From the NCBI RefSeq assembly GCF_014641715.1, contig NZ_BMIG01000002.1, positions 248,001 to 312,000 on the forward strand: a DNA stretch of 64,000 nucleotides, given 5' to 3'. Numbering within the stretch: position 1 is the stretch's first letter; each line of letters opens with the position of its first letter. The DNA comes from Polaromonas eurypsychrophila. Lineage in GTDB: Bacteria; Pseudomonadota; Gammaproteobacteria; Burkholderiales; Burkholderiaceae_C. This document shows positions 45,178 to 55,549 of the stretch, piece by piece. The notes beneath the pieces are model-generated. The model was given only the letters and a program-made list of their open reading frames with translations, made no database searches and was not told where the DNA came from. The translations under genes and the position numbers were made by a program.

Positions 45178-46626
45178 ATGCTGGCCCGTCACCACGATCC
45201 CATAGCCGCCATTGCCACAGCGCCAGGTCGCGGCGCTGTGGGCATCGTGCGGCTTTCGGGCAAAGGCCTGGCAGCCGTCGTTGCGACCATCTGCGGTAAA
45301 CCGCTGCAGCCGCGCCACGCAACTTATCTGCCTATCCTGGACGGCCAAGGCCAGCCCATCGACCAGGGCCTGGCCCTATTTTTTCCGGCGCCGCATTCCT
45401 ACACCGGCGAAGACGTGCTGGAGCTGCAAGCGCACGGCGGTCCGGTGGTGCTGCAATTGCTGCTTGCGCGTTGTCTGGAGGCTGCCGAAACCATCGATGT
45501 GGCCACGGGCAGAGCGCCGCTTGCCGGTCTGCGCCTGGCCCAGCCCGGGGAGTTCACCGAACGGGCCTTTCTGAACGACAAGATCGATCTGGCGCAGGCC
45601 GAGGCCATTGCCGACCTGATCGACGCTAGCACGGAAACCGCTGCGCGTTCGGCAGCGCGCTCTTTGTCGGGAGAGTTTTCGAAGGAGGTGCATGTCCTCC
45701 TCGACCGGCTGGTGCATCTGCGCATGCTGGTCGAGGCCACGCTGGACTTTCCCGAAGAAGACATTGATTTCCTGCAACAGTCCGATGCCCAGGGCCAGCT
45801 CACCGGACTGCGGGAGACGCTGGCCGGCGTGATGCATCGTGCGCAGCAGGGCGCGATCCTGCGCGAAGGCATCAAGGTTGTGATCGCCGGGCAACCCAAT
45901 GCCGGCAAAAGCTCGTTGCTCAATGCGCTGGCCGGCGCAGAGCTGGCGATTGTGACGCCGATCGCCGGCACCACCCGTGACAAGGTGACCCAGTTGATCC
46001 AGATCGACGGCGTACCGCTGCATGTGGTGGATACCGCCGGCCTGCGCGACAGCCTGTTGCCGGAAGTCGGCGAGGTTGAAAAAATCGGCATTGCGCGTGC
46101 CTGGCGAGAAATTGAAAGCGCCGATGCGGTGCTTTTTCTGCATGACCTGACACGCCAGCAAACGCCCGAGGATCCGCAGATGGCGCAGCGCTACAAAGCG
46201 GCGGACGCCGCCATTGCGGCGGACCTGGCCGATAAACTGCCCGTCAACACGCCGATCATTGATGTGTGGAACAAGTCCGATACCGCGCCTGCGGCGGTGG
46301 TGACCGAAGTCCGCACTGGCGTGGTGATCTCTGCCAAGACCGGCGCCGGTTTGCAGCAACTGCGCCAGAACCTGCTGGCGCTGGTGGGTTGGCAGGCGGC
46401 GCCCGAAGGCGTTTTCATGGCACGCGAGCGCCATGTGCGGGCATTGCAGCAGGTGGATGGACAGCTTGCGCAGGCGGCCAGGCAGCTAAAGGCGCCGGCG
46501 CCAGCGCTGGACCTGCTTGCGGAAGACTTGCGGCAGGCGCAGAACGCGCTGAGTGGTGTTACCGGCGCATTCACGCCGGACGACCTGCTCGGCGAAATAT
46601 TTTCGAAATTCTGCATCGGTAAATAA
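45178..46626 (+). CDS. mnmE: tRNA modification GTPase MnmE (TrmE)
   Basis: The 482-residue protein has an N-terminal formyl-THF-binding domain, the GTPase motifs [21 protein letters not shown] and NKSD, and the conserved C-terminal FCIGK. With MnmG it modifies wobble uridine in tRNA. ATG at 45178 follows the hairpin after yidC; a longer frame would begin inside yidC. Confidence 0.96.
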   Translation: MLARHHDPIAAIATAPGRGAVGIVRLSGKGLAAVVATICGKPLQPRHATYLPILDGQGQPIDQGLALFFPAPHSYTGEDVLELQAHGGPVVLQLLLARCLEAAETIDVATGRAPLAGLRLAQPGEFTERAFLNDKIDLAQAEAIADLIDASTETAARSAARSLSGEFSKEVHVLLDRLVHLRMLVEATLDFPEEDIDFLQQSDAQGQLTGLRETLAGVMHRAQQGAILREGIKVVIAGQPNAGKSSLLNALAGAELAIVTPIAGTTRDKVTQLIQIDGVPLHVVDTAGLRDSLLPEVGEVEKIGIARAWREIESADAVLFLHDLTRQQTPEDPQMAQRYKAADAAIAADLADKLPVNTPIIDVWNKSDTAPAAVVTEVRTGVVISAKTGAGLQQLRQNLLALVGWQAAPEGVFMARERHVRALQQVDGQLAQAARQLKAPAPALDLLAEDLRQAQNALSGVTGAFTPDDLLGEIFSKFCIGK

Positions 46627-46787
46627 GCGCGTAACTGGCCTGATGTGGGCACCTAGGGGCCGACCGCTTAAAGCCTGAATATCAACAAGGACCGGGCCGT
46701 TACAGTCCTCGCCTCGATGTATCAGCTGTAAGCGAGCGTTAACATCCCTTGCCGATGGCGTGTCTGGAAGCGTATCTTCCGTCCACC

Positions 46788-47279
46788 ATGAATGCACCTC
46801 TACCCGCCGTCCTTCGTTTCGACATTCAAGGCTTGGCCGCCGCGATCACACACAGCCATGCCAGTGACGCGCTGCGCTGCCAGTTCACGCAGCAGCAGTG
46901 GGAGATCCTGGCCGGTTATATGCAGCCCTTTGCCATGCAGCCGGGTCAGGTGCTGATCGAGCGGGGATCGAACGACCAGACCCTGTACTTTATTGAAAGC
47001 GGAACGCTGAGTGTTCATTACGAGGACGACAAGGGTCGAATTCGGCTGGCGCTGGTGGCGTCCGGAACGGTGATAGGCGAAGGCGCATTTTTCTCGCGTT
47101 TGCCGCGCAACGCCACGGTGCAGGCGTCCAACGCCAGCAAGGTCTGGTGCCTGACGGCCTTGCGCTTCAAGGAGCTTGCCAACCGGCACAGCCCCATTGC
47201 GCTGGAGCTCACCCTTGCCATGGGCGGCGTGCTGGCGAAACGGCTGTACAACCGTCCCAAACGTGTGGCGGTCACCTGA
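46788..47279 (+). CDS. Single-domain cyclic nucleotide-binding protein
   Basis: The 163-residue protein consists of one cNMP-binding beta barrel (LIERGSNDQTLYFIESGTLSV, then GTVIGEGAFFSRLPRNATVQA, the phosphate-binding cassette region) and a helical end, but no helix-turn-helix as in Crp/Fnr proteins. It may bind cyclic AMP or cyclic di-GMP-like ligands and regulate a partner. It lies in a 160-bp gap after mnmE. Confidence 0.82.
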   Translation: MNAPLPAVLRFDIQGLAAAITHSHASDALRCQFTQQQWEILAGYMQPFAMQPGQVLIERGSNDQTLYFIESGTLSVHYEDDKGRIRLALVASGTVIGEGAFFSRLPRNATVQASNASKVWCLTALRFKELANRHSPIALELTLAMGGVLAKRLYNRPKRVAVT

Positions 47280-47581
47280 AACGCCTTGAACTGCTACGAT
47301 ATTAATAGCTGCTGGTGCTTTCTGTGAAAGGGCCAGGCGGCAAAAACGTCCACAAATGCGGCGCCCGCAGGCGCACTGGCTGGCTGGACGAAAGGCCACG
47401 GAAGGAAAGAACTCAACCCGCCTCTCCAAAACAGCGCCCATTCGATTAATGGCAATCATTTGTTCCGACCCTGAAGGCGACAATTAGTGAAGGACTCAGT
47501 AAACTCCTCGACAAGCGCACGACCTCTTTGCAACCCAACCGATGGCCGTTGATGCGGCAGTCATTTTTCAGGCAGCAGCCC
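47280..47581. other. Spacer after the cNMP-binding gene
   Basis: The 302-bp spacer contains a diverged copy of the short interspersed repeat (47291-47340) and nothing else I can recognise; the rest probably holds the promoter of the next gene. Confidence 0.4.
47291..47340 (-). repeat. Short interspersed repeat, diverged copy
   Basis: TGCTACGATATTAATAGCTG then GTGCTTTCTGTGAAAGGGCC, in reverse orientation relative to the copy at 8001. Confidence 0.5.
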
Positions 47582-48373
47582 ATGTCTTTATTCAACTGGT
47601 TTTCTGGCAAGCCCGTCCATGGCGCTGCCGTGTCAGGCAAAGCGCAGCCGAGCGGTGAGAGTTCTGGCCGGGCCAGTGGCGTCGACAACCGGTCCGCCGC
47701 ACTGCCATTGAAAATGGCAGCAGACAGCAGAGTGCGGCCCAGCAGCGCGCATAAGTCACATCGCCATGCCAAGCGGGAGCTGCTTTACACGGCGGTGCGC
47801 GAGGCCATGATTCGTGCCGGTGTTTTGTCCGCCAGCTACAAATTCAAGGTCTTGTCGCTTGACCCGCGCGGCGAGCAGTTCATGGTCATGATGGATCTGT
47901 CGCAGGAGTTTGGCGGACATGTCGAACGCCTGGCCGAGATAGAAGTCATGATTGCCCAAAGCGCCAAGTCGCGCTACAACATCAGGGTCACGGCGGTGTA
48001 CTGGCGCCTGAACGAGCTGGTGTCGGTAGCCCGGCCGGCTGGTGCGCCACAAGCCAGCCAACGGCCGACCCCTCTGCGCCATGCCGGGGCAGCGCTGGCG
48101 GCTGCGGCCTTGCCGGAGCTGGCAATGGCCGCGTTGAAGCCGTCGCCGGTGGTGCATCGTTATGAGCCGATTCAGGCCGATGAAGTCGCGGCTTTCAAAC
48201 AGGCGCTCGCCGCTGCATCAGCCCAGGGTGTGTCGGTGGCTGAGGGTGGCGCGCCAAGCCGCAGCGCACCGCGTTCCTATACACTGCTCACCGGCTTCGA
48301 AGACACCGAGATGCCGGACTCGCCGGCCTTGGTGCCCGCACTCAGTGCGACCCAGTACGGCGACCTCAATTAG
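47582..48373 (+). CDS. Hypothetical protein, no known domain
   Basis: The 263-residue product has an Arg/His-rich N-terminal half with a conserved-looking block (AKRELLYTAVREAMIRAGVLSASYKFKVLSLDPRGEQFMVMMDL) and an Ala-rich C-terminal half with low complexity. No signal peptide or transmembrane segment. I do not recognise the family. ATG at 47582 is used because the preceding frame lacks coding character; the ribosome binding site is weak. Confidence 0.6.
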   Translation: MSLFNWFSGKPVHGAAVSGKAQPSGESSGRASGVDNRSAALPLKMAADSRVRPSSAHKSHRHAKRELLYTAVREAMIRAGVLSASYKFKVLSLDPRGEQFMVMMDLSQEFGGHVERLAEIEVMIAQSAKSRYNIRVTAVYWRLNELVSVARPAGAPQASQRPTPLRHAGAALAAAALPELAMAALKPSPVVHRYEPIQADEVAAFKQALAAASAQGVSVAEGGAPSRSAPRSYTLLTGFEDTEMPDSPALVPALSATQYGDLN

Positions 48374-48379
48374 AAATAA

Positions 48380-48432
48380 AAAAGGCCTCTGGCCCATGAA
48401 GAATATGCGCCAACCGCTACTGATTTGGTAGC
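48380..48432 (+). repeat. Short interspersed repeat, copy after hypothetical gene
   Basis: AAAGGCCTCTGGCCCATGAA, then ATGCGCCAACCGCTACTGA and TTTGGTAGC, in the 8001 orientation, directly after the hypothetical gene's stop. Confidence 0.6.
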
Positions 48433-48442
48433 GCGTTCGGGA

Positions 48443-49045
48443 TCAATGCCCGGCAAAATCCAGCAGGGTAAACAAGGGTAAACCGGACGCTTTCAGTTTG
48501 GCTGAGCCGCCCAGTTCAGGTAAGTCCACGATGGCGGCACCCTCCATCACACTGGCGCCGAGTTTTTCCAACAACTTTTTGCCGGCCATCATGGTGCCGC
48601 CGGTGGCGATCAGGTCGTCGATCAGCAACACTTTGTCCCCCGCCTTGACCGCATCGGTGTGCAACTCGACGGTGGCGCTTCCGTATTCCAGTTCATAGGT
48701 TTCCTGCACGGTGGTGAAGGGCAACTTGCCCTTTTTCCGGATCGGCACAAACCCTACATTGAGTTCATAAGCCACCACGGCACCGAGGATGAAGCCGCGC
48801 GCATCGAGACCGGCCACCACGTCCGGGCGTAGGTTTTTGTCCATGTAGCGGTGCACAAAGGCATCGATCAGAACGCGAAACACCTTGGGATCTTGCAGCA
48901 GCGGCGTGATGTCGCGGAATTGGACCCCCCGCGCGGGCCAGTCCGCCACGGTGCGGATGTGGTTCTTCAGGTACTGGTTGACCGTCAGGTGGCTGAGGGA
49001 ATCGGGGGGATGGGGATTCATGGTGGCTTGGTAAAAAATCGTCAT
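48443..49045 (-). CDS. apt: Adenine phosphoribosyltransferase
   Basis: The 200-residue enzyme has the PRPP loop [13 protein letters not shown] and the [16 protein letters not shown] and [11 protein letters not shown] features of APT, which converts adenine and PRPP to AMP. The start at 49045 overlaps the Kef-type gene stop (ATGA), which suggests coupling; an alternative ATG is at 49021. Confidence 0.93.
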   Translation of the reverse strand: MTIFYQATMNPHPPDSLSHLTVNQYLKNHIRTVADWPARGVQFRDITPLLQDPKVFRVLIDAFVHRYMDKNLRPDVVAGLDARGFILGAVVAYELNVGFVPIRKKGKLPFTTVQETYELEYGSATVELHTDAVKAGDKVLLIDDLIATGGTMMAGKKLLEKLGASVMEGAAIVDLPELGGSAKLKASGLPLFTLLDFAGH

Positions 49046-51084
49046 TTTGACTTGCCCGGCGCGGCACCTGCTGCAGGGCCGGAGGTGCCGCTCGGGGCCC
49101 GACCGCTGAGCAGCTTTTCTTCCGCAACCGCCAGCGCTTCGGGTTTGCCGGAAAGCACCAAAGCGTCGCCGCCTTCCAGCAGGGTTTCGTCATCATGGCT
49201 CAGGGGCTTGCCATTGCTGCGCCGGATGCTGACGACCCGCACGCCCACGGCATGGAGGGCCATCGCGCCGAGCCGCTGCCCGGCGGCGCGCGTGCCCAAT
49301 GGCAAGGTGAGGGCGAACAGCCGCTCCTGGTCGAGCTCGTTGACGGTGTTGTCGTCGGCGCCGTGAAAGTAGCCACGCAGCAGGTTGTAACGCGCATCGC
49401 GCTGCTCCTGCACCACGCGGATCACGCGCCGCATCGGCACGCCCACCAACGCCAGTGCGTGGCTGGCCAGCATCAGGCTGCCTTCAATGGCCTCAGGCAC
49501 CACCTCGGCAGCGCCGGCGGCCCGCAGTTTTTCCAGATCACGGTCGTCCACCGTGCGCACGATCACCGGGACCGTGGGCGAATGCGCCCGGATGTTGGCC
49601 AGCACCTTCATGGCGCTGGCCGTGTCCAGATAAGTCACCACCACGGCGCTGGCGCGTGCCAGGCCTGCCGCCATCAGGGCCTGTAATCGAACCGCGTCGC
49701 CAAACACCACCGAGTCGCCGGCCGCCGCAGCCTGGTGCACCCGGTCCGGGTCCAGGTCCAGCGCCATGTAAGGAATGCCCTCGCCGTCGAGCATGCGGCC
49801 CAGGTTCTGGCCGCAGCGGCCATAGCCGCAGATGATCACGTGTTTGTCGACATTGATGGACTTGCGCGCGATCGAGGTCATCTGCAGCGACTGCTGCAGC
49901 CATTCGCCGCTGACCAGGCGCATCACGATGCGATTGCTGTACATGATGATGAAGGGCGTGGCCAGCATCGACAACACCATGCTCGCCAGGATGGGGTTGA
50001 GCAGCTCGGGCGGGATCAGGCTGTTGTTTTGGGCCAGTGACAGCAGCACAAAACCAAACTCGCCGGCCTGCGCCAGGTACAGGCCGGTGCGCAGCGACAC
50101 CCCGGTGGTGGCGCCCAGGCCGCGAGCCAGCGCGGTGACCAGCAGCAGTTTGAACAACACCGGCGCTGTCAGCAGCAGCAGCACCAGCGGCCAGCGCTCC
50201 AGTACCAGCCGCCAGTCGAGCATCATGCCGATGCTGATGAAAAACAGGCCCAGCAGCACATCATGGAAAGGCCGGATGTCAGTTTCCACCTGGTGTTTGA
50301 ACTCGGTCTCCGAGATCAGCATGCCGGCGATGAAGGCGCCCAGCGCCAGGCTCAGGCCAGCCAGCTCGGTCAGCCAGGCCAGTGCCAGCGTGACCAGCAG
50401 CAGGTTCAGCACAAACAGCTCTTCGCTTTTGCGCCTGGCCACCAGCGTGAGCCACCAGCGCATGACGCGCTGGCCGCCGGTCAGCAGCAGGCCGACCAGC
50501 ACGGTGGCTTTCAGGCCGGCGATGGCCAGCGCCATCAGCAACTCGTCCGGCGGGGAGCCCAATGCGGGAATCAGCACCAGCAACGGCACCACGGCCAGAT
50601 CCTGGAACAGCAGCACACCCATCACGCGTTTGCCGTGTTCGGACTCCATCTCCAGCCGCTCGGACAGCAGCTTGACCACCACCGCGGTGCTGCTCATGGC
50701 AATCGCGCCTGACAGTGCCAGCGCCGTCTGCCACGACATGCTCCACAGCGTGGGCGCCAGTGCAGCGAGGAACAGGGAGCCGAAGGTAACCAGCAAAATG
50801 GTCACCATCACCTGCAGCATCCCCAGGCCAAACACATGGCGGCGCATGGAGCGCAGCTTGGGCAGGTTGAATTCCAGCCCGATCACAAACATCAGGAACA
50901 CCACACCGAACTCGCCGAGATGTCGCACACCGTCCGCGTCCTCTGACAAGGCCAGCGCGTTCGGACCGATCACCACGCCAACAGCCAGATAGCCGAGCAT
51001 GGGCGGCAATTTGAACGAGCGGCAGGCAACCACGCCGAGCACGGCAGCCAGCAAATAAAGCAGGGTCAGTTCGAGCGCGCTCAT
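49042..51084 (-). CDS. Kef-type (CPA2) potassium-proton antiporter with TrkA domains
   Basis: The 680-residue protein has about 12 transmembrane helices of the CPA2 Na+/H+ antiporter family, followed by a TrkA-N NAD-binding domain ([20 protein letters not shown], about 418-437) and a TrkA-C domain near the end. This fits a KefB/KefC/YbaL-type exchanger regulated by nucleotide or glutathione adducts. It overlaps apt by 4 bp and is divergent from kdsD. Confidence 0.9.
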   Translation of the reverse strand: MSALELTLLYLLAAVLGVVACRSFKLPPMLGYLAVGVVIGPNALALSEDADGVRHLGEFGVVFLMFVIGLEFNLPKLRSMRRHVFGLGMLQVMVTILLVTFGSLFLAALAPTLWSMSWQTALALSGAIAMSSTAVVVKLLSERLEMESEHGKRVMGVLLFQDLAVVPLLVLIPALGSPPDELLMALAIAGLKATVLVGLLLTGGQRVMRWWLTLVARRKSEELFVLNLLLVTLALAWLTELAGLSLALGAFIAGMLISETEFKHQVETDIRPFHDVLLGLFFISIGMMLDWRLVLERWPLVLLLLTAPVLFKLLLVTALARGLGATTGVSLRTGLYLAQAGEFGFVLLSLAQNNSLIPPELLNPILASMVLSMLATPFIIMYSNRIVMRLVSGEWLQQSLQMTSIARKSINVDKHVIICGYGRCGQNLGRMLDGEGIPYMALDLDPDRVHQAAAAGDSVVFGDAVRLQALMAAGLARASAVVVTYLDTASAMKVLANIRAHSPTVPVIVRTVDDRDLEKLRAAGAAEVVPEAIEGSLMLASHALALVGVPMRRVIRVVQEQRDARYNLLRGYFHGADDNTVNELDQERLFALTLPLGTRAAGQRLGAMALHAVGVRVVSIRRSNGKPLSHDDETLLEGGDALVLSGKPEALAVAEEKLLSGRAPSGTSGPAAGAAPGKSK

Positions 51085-51173
51085 GCGCCGATGGTAGCTG
51101 ATGGCCGGTGTTCAGCGCAGGCGTGGCACCCCTTTACAGACGCTGTTTAAAGGGGGCTCTATAGAATGCGGTC

Positions 51174-52166
51174 ATGAGCTTTGATCCCGTGAAATTCGAC
51201 CCTGCGCAGGCGCTGGCGCTGGCCCACGCCACCTTTGAAATAGAGGCTGCGGCCGTGCTGGGCCTGAAAAACCGGGTCGGTCCCGAGTTTGCACGGGCGG
51301 TGCAGCTGGCTCTCAACTGCAAGGGCCGGGTGGTGGTGATGGGCATGGGTAAAAGCGGTCACATCGGGCGCAAGATTGCCGCGACCCTGGCGTCCACCGG
51401 CACACCGTCCATGTTTGTGCATCCCGCCGAGGCCAGCCATGGCGACCTTGGAATGATCACCGCCGCTGACGTGTTGTTTGCGATCTCCAACAGCGGCGAG
51501 GTGCAGGAACTCACGTCCATTTTGCCGGCGGTCAAACGCCAGGGCGTGCCGCTGCTGGCCATGTCTGGCGCCCTGCAGTCCACGCTGGCCCGCCATGCCG
51601 ATATCGTGCTCGACAGCAGCGTCGAGAAAGAAGCCTGTCCGCTGAATCTGGCGCCCACGGCCAGCACCACCGCCCAGTTGGCGCTGGGCGACGCGCTGGC
51701 GGTGGCCCTGCTTGACGCGCGCGGGTTCAAGGAAGAAGACTTTGCCCGCTCCCACCCCGGCGGCGCCTTGGGCCGCAAGCTGCTGACCCACGTCAGCGAT
51801 GTGATGCGCTCCGGTGACGCCGTGCCGGCAGTGGGCAGGCGCACCGGCTTCACCGAATTGATGCGTGAAATGAGCAACAAAGGCCTGGGTGCCGCCGCCG
51901 TGGTTGACGACGAACGGCGGGTGCTCGGGATATTCACCGACGGCGATTTGCGCCGCCTGATTGAAAAGGGCGTGGACCTGCGGGCCAGCACCGCTGAAGA
52001 GGTCATGCATCCGGGGCCCCGGACCTTGCGCAGCGACGCACTGGCCGTGGACGCGGTGATCCTGATGGAGCAATACCGCATCACCAGCGTGCTGGTGGTG
52101 GACGATCAGGGCGTGTTGTGTGGCGCGCTCAACAGCAACGACCTGTTGCGTGCGAAAGTGATCTGA
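51174..52166 (+). CDS. kdsD: D-arabinose 5-phosphate isomerase KdsD (KpsF/GutQ family)
   Basis: The 330-residue protein has an N-terminal SIS domain (VVVMGMGKSGHIGRKIAATLAS, then TSILPAVKRQGVPLLAMSGA) and two CBS domains at the C-terminal half. It makes arabinose 5-phosphate for KDO in the lipopolysaccharide core. The stop overlaps kdsC (TGATG), starting a coupled operon. Confidence 0.95.
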   Translation: MSFDPVKFDPAQALALAHATFEIEAAAVLGLKNRVGPEFARAVQLALNCKGRVVVMGMGKSGHIGRKIAATLASTGTPSMFVHPAEASHGDLGMITAADVLFAISNSGEVQELTSILPAVKRQGVPLLAMSGALQSTLARHADIVLDSSVEKEACPLNLAPTASTTAQLALGDALAVALLDARGFKEEDFARSHPGGALGRKLLTHVSDVMRSGDAVPAVGRRTGFTELMREMSNKGLGAAAVVDDERRVLGIFTDGDLRRLIEKGVDLRASTAEEVMHPGPRTLRSDALAVDAVILMEQYRITSVLVVDDQGVLCGALNSNDLLRAKVI

Positions 52167-52777
52167 TGGCCCTCACAAGTCCTCATGTTCCCGCTCTGAC
52201 TTTTGCGCCCGAGTTGTTGCTGCGCGCGCAAAACGTCAAAGTGGCTTTTTTCGATGTGGACGGCGTGTTGACCGACGGTGGCCTGTATTTCGGTGAGTAC
52301 CCGCCAGGCGATACGCGGGCCACCCTGCAGGATAGTTTCACCACCGGCGGCGAAACACTCAAGCGCTTCAATACCCTTGACGGCCACGGCTTGAAGCTGT
52401 TGCAAAGGGCCGGCATCACGCCGGCCGTGATCACCGGGCGCGACAGTGCGGTGCTGCGTTCACGCCTGCATGCGTTGGGCGTGAGCCATACCCATTTCGG
52501 CACCGAAGACAAGCGCCCCGCGGCCGAGCTCACCCTCAAGGAACTGGGCCTGGACTGGTCCCAGGCCGCCTTCATGGGCGACGACTGGCCAGACCTGCCG
52601 GTGATGCGGCGTGTTGCCTTGAGCGGCGCGCCCCCCAACGCGCATGTGGAAGTCAGGGCTGCAGCTCACCACGTCACGCAAGCACGCGGCGGCGACGGAG
52701 CTGTTCGCGAGTTCTGCGACCTGTTGATGGTGGCCAGTGGCCGTTATGCTGCGCTGCTGCAGGAGTACACGCGCTGA
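52166..52777 (+). CDS. kdsC: KDO-8-phosphate phosphatase KdsC
   Basis: The 203-residue HAD phosphatase has the FFDVDGVLTDGG nucleophile motif and a late GDDWPDLPVM acidic motif, as in the KdsC family. It removes phosphate from KDO-8-phosphate. Both ends overlap neighbours by one base (TGATG), showing translational coupling kdsD-kdsC-lptC. Confidence 0.94.
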   Translation: MALTSPHVPALTFAPELLLRAQNVKVAFFDVDGVLTDGGLYFGEYPPGDTRATLQDSFTTGGETLKRFNTLDGHGLKLLQRAGITPAVITGRDSAVLRSRLHALGVSHTHFGTEDKRPAAELTLKELGLDWSQAAFMGDDWPDLPVMRRVALSGAPPNAHVEVRAAAHHVTQARGGDGAVREFCDLLMVASGRYAALLQEYTR

Positions 52778-53460
52778 TGGCCGCCAGCCGCCGCCGGCCT
52801 GCCTGGGCCGCCGCACACGGCTGGCGTCATGCGCTTGATCGTTTGTCGCGCGGGTGGGAGCGCACGGCCATCTACATCCCGGTGTTGCTGATGGGCCTGC
52901 TGGCCCTGGGCACCTACTGGCTGGTCAGAAACACCCCGGGATCGCTGCCGTCTGAAGGCCAGAAGGTCATCAGCAGCGAGCCGGACTACTACATGCGCAA
53001 GTTCGGCATCAAGACCTTTGATGACGCCGGCCAACTCAAGAGCGATGTTGCGGGCACTGAGGTGCGCCACTACCCCGATACGGACACGCTGGAGATCGAC
53101 AAGGCGCTGATTCGCAGCTATAGCATCGAAGGCCGGCTGACAACCTCGACCGGTGACCGCGCGCTGACCAATGGCGACGGCTCCGAAGTCCAGCTGACGG
53201 GCAATGCACGCGTGGTGCGGGAGGCGTCGGTGGGTCCCGACGGCAGGGAGGTTGCCCGGCTTGAGTTTCGCGGTGAGTTTCTGCATGTGTTTGTCAACGA
53301 CGAACGCGTTAAATCGCATTTGCCGGTGGTCATCAAGCGCGGCGCCGACGAATTTGAGGGCGACACCTTTGCCTATGACAACCTGGACCGGGTGGCTGAC
53401 CTGAAAGGACGCGTCAAAGGTGTGCTGGTGCCCCGCAAAGCGATTGGCAGAGTGCCTTGA
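52777..53460 (+). CDS. lptC: Lipopolysaccharide transport protein LptC
   Basis: The 227-residue protein has one N-terminal transmembrane helix (about 30-51) and a periplasmic LptC beta-jellyroll (YYMRKFGIKTFDDAGQLKSDVAG, then TDTLEIDKALIRSY). It links LptBFG to LptA in LPS export. In related genomes lptA and lptB follow; here an SDR gene follows instead. Confidence 0.9.
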   Translation: MAASRRRPAWAAAHGWRHALDRLSRGWERTAIYIPVLLMGLLALGTYWLVRNTPGSLPSEGQKVISSEPDYYMRKFGIKTFDDAGQLKSDVAGTEVRHYPDTDTLEIDKALIRSYSIEGRLTTSTGDRALTNGDGSEVQLTGNARVVREASVGPDGREVARLEFRGEFLHVFVNDERVKSHLPVVIKRGADEFEGDTFAYDNLDRVADLKGRVKGVLVPRKAIGRVP

Positions 53461-53501
53461 ACCGTTTGCCTTTATCCAACCACGGCGCGAAGCCCTTGTC
53501 C

Positions 53502-54281
53502 ATGTCCAGACTCGTTTTCATTACCGGCGCGTCCAGCGGCATTGGCCAGGCGCTGGCGCTGCGGTTTTCCCGGGCGGGCTATCGCCTGGCCCTGGTGGCG
53601 CGTCGAACGACGGAGGTTCAATCGTGGGCGTTGGCGCAAGGGATCAGCGCAGAAAGTTATGAACTATACAGCGCGGATGTGTCCCATCCGGAGAGCATTG
53701 TGACTGCGGGCCGGGCCTGCATCACATCGCAGGGCCTGCCCGATGTGGTGATTGCCAACGCCGGCATCAGTATCGGCATGGACACAGCCGCGCGCGAAGA
53801 CCTGGAGGTGATGGCGCAGACGTTTGCCACCAACAACATCGGCCTGGCTGCGACCTTTCACCCCTTCGTGGATGCCATGGTGCAACGCGGCTCGGGCGCA
53901 CTGGTGGGTATAGGCAGCGTCGCAGGCATTCGCGGCTTGCCGGGGCATGGGGCTTATTGCGCCAGCAAGGCGGCCGTCATCGCCTATTGCGAAAGCCTGC
54001 GCGGGGAGTTGCGGACTGCCGGTGTGAAGGTGGTGACGCTGTGCCCGGGCTACATCGACACGCCACTAACTCAGAAAAATCGCTATGCGATGCCTTTTCT
54101 GATGCAACCCGACGCTTTTGCCGACAAGGCATTCCATGCCATCGAGGCGGGCGTCAGTTACCGCGTGATTCCGTGGCAAATGGGCGTGGTGGCCAAGCTG
54201 CTGCGCCTGTTACCGAACGCGCTGTTCGACAAGGCGCTGGCCGGCCGGCCGCGCAAGCACCGGCAAGGCGTTAGCCGGTAA
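53502..54281 (+). CDS. Short-chain dehydrogenase/reductase
   Basis: The 259-residue protein has the SDR nucleotide-binding TGASSGIG and the catalytic YCASK with upstream Ser. ATG at 53502 is chosen over a TTG overlapping the lptC stop, which would add 15 residues. Substrate unknown. It occupies the place expected for lptA/lptB after lptC, though similar SDR genes may be found beside lptC in relatives. Confidence 0.85.
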   Translation: MSRLVFITGASSGIGQALALRFSRAGYRLALVARRTTEVQSWALAQGISAESYELYSADVSHPESIVTAGRACITSQGLPDVVIANAGISIGMDTAAREDLEVMAQTFATNNIGLAATFHPFVDAMVQRGSGALVGIGSVAGIRGLPGHGAYCASKAAVIAYCESLRGELRTAGVKVVTLCPGYIDTPLTQKNRYAMPFLMQPDAFADKAFHAIEAGVSYRVIPWQMGVVAKLLRLLPNALFDKALAGRPRKHRQGVSR

Positions 54282-54346
54282 ACATAGTGTGCGCCTTGGC
54301 CTGACCCGTCACCGCTGACGCCGTCAGCTTTTAGAGACCGACAAGG

Positions 54347-54517
54347 TCAGCGAACAACGCTGAGGTAGGCGAAGGCGGCGCGGCGCAATTCACGCGCTTG
54401 GCGCGGGTTGCGGCCAGCGCGGTCACTCGCACGCTCCATCAACTGGCGCGCTACGCCGGGGACGGGCCTGCGGCGTGCCGGCAGAAAACGAAGAAGGAAA
54501 GCAGTCAAGCGGTTCAT
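54347..54517 (-). CDS. Small basic protein, 56 residues
   Basis: A frame starting MNRLTAFLLRFLPARRRP and ending AFAYLSVVR, very rich in Arg, with a hydrophobic start that could be a weak membrane anchor. I recall similar short proteins in Burkholderiales, not checked. It lies between two plus-strand genes. Ribosome binding site is weak, so confidence is moderate. Confidence 0.5.
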   Translation of the reverse strand: MNRLTAFLLRFLPARRRPVPGVARQLMERASDRAGRNPRQARELRRAAFAYLSVVR

Positions 54518-54706
54518 ATCAAAGTCCAAAGTCACCCGACAGGTGAAAAGTTGCAATGATTCAGAATTAAGGGTTTTCCCTTGGTTTGCAAGCCACCAAA
54601 CTGCCGATTTGCATGCACAACACGCATAGTTTGGCCCGCTGCCGACATCAGCTGTCGCTGGCTGAGCTCGTCAGGAGTCGCCCGCGCTATCCCGCACAAT
54701 CAGTGG

Positions 54707-55549
54707 GTGAAGATTCAGCTTCTTTCCGACCTGCACCTGGAATCCAATCCGCATTTTGTGGCGCAACCGACGCCAGGTGCCGATGCGTTGGTGCTGGCTG
54801 GCGACATCGGGTCTTACCAGAGCGGCTCCCTGCTCAAGGACAGCGATTTCGGGTTGGCGCGTTTTTCGCCGCTGCCGCTTGCCCAGGGGGGCGCCGCCTG
54901 GCCCACGCCAGTGCTGTTTATTCCGGGCAACCACGAATATGACGGCCTGGACTTTGACGCCACCCACACACGGCTGCGTGAAACCTGTGAACGTCTCGGC
55001 ATGGTCTGGCTGGAGCAACAAACGGTGGTCTTGCAAGGCCTGCGGTTTATCGGCAGCACTCTGTGGAGTGATTTCGACGCGCTGAGCGCCGCAGCGGACG
55101 GCGCTAGCGAGGTCAGCCTGGGCGAGCAACTCAAGGCCCGTGAAAAAGCCTTTCGCGCGGCCAATTTTTACCTTCGAAAAAACCACGCCTTTCAACAGGG
55201 CCTGCCGATGCTAGCCGACGTCGTGCGCGAACGGGGTCTGCTAAGCCAGGCCTGGTTGCGGCAGGCGCTGGCAGTCCCGTTTGGTGGCCCGACCGTGGTG
55301 GTCACCCACTTCGCGCCGAGTCTGCTGAGCGGCGATCCGCGTTATGGCCTGGCGCCCGGCACCGCCGGGTTTTGCAATGCGCTCGACGATGTGCTCAAGG
55401 GCGCGCAACTCTGGTTGCATGGCCACCTGCATTGCCCCAGTGACTATGTGAAAAACGGCTGCCGCGTGGTGGCCAATCCGCTGGGTTATGCCCGCAAGGG
55501 TGAGCAAGACGGCTTCAAGCCCGATCTTCTTATCGAAATTGGCCTCTAG
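54707..55549 (+). CDS. Metallophosphoesterase
   Basis: The 280-residue protein has the calcineurin-like motifs LLSDLHLES, LAGDIGS, PGNHEYD and GHLHCP. GTG at 54707 gives the start VKIQLLSDLHLES, just before the first metal motif. Cytoplasmic; substrate unknown. The final codons and stop (GGC CTC TAG) are supplied by the start of a short interspersed repeat copy. Confidence 0.83.
   Translation: MKIQLLSDLHLESNPHFVAQPTPGADALVLAGDIGSYQSGSLLKDSDFGLARFSPLPLAQGGAAWPTPVLFIPGNHEYDGLDFDATHTRLRETCERLGMVWLEQQTVVLQGLRFIGSTLWSDFDALSAAADGASEVSLGEQLKAREKAFRAANFYLRKNHAFQQGLPMLADVVRERGLLSQAWLRQALAVPFGGPTVVVTHFAPSLLSGDPRYGLAPGTAGFCNALDDVLKGAQLWLHGHLHCPSDYVKNGCRVVANPLGYARKGEQDGFKPDLLIEIGL

Noticed and set aside
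45376..46434. A 352-residue frame opposite mnmE.
   Set aside because: Antisense shadow of a conserved GTPase gene.
49832..50992. A 386-residue Ser/Thr-rich frame opposite the Kef-type antiporter.
   Set aside because: The composition mirrors antisense hydrophobic codons; no domain.
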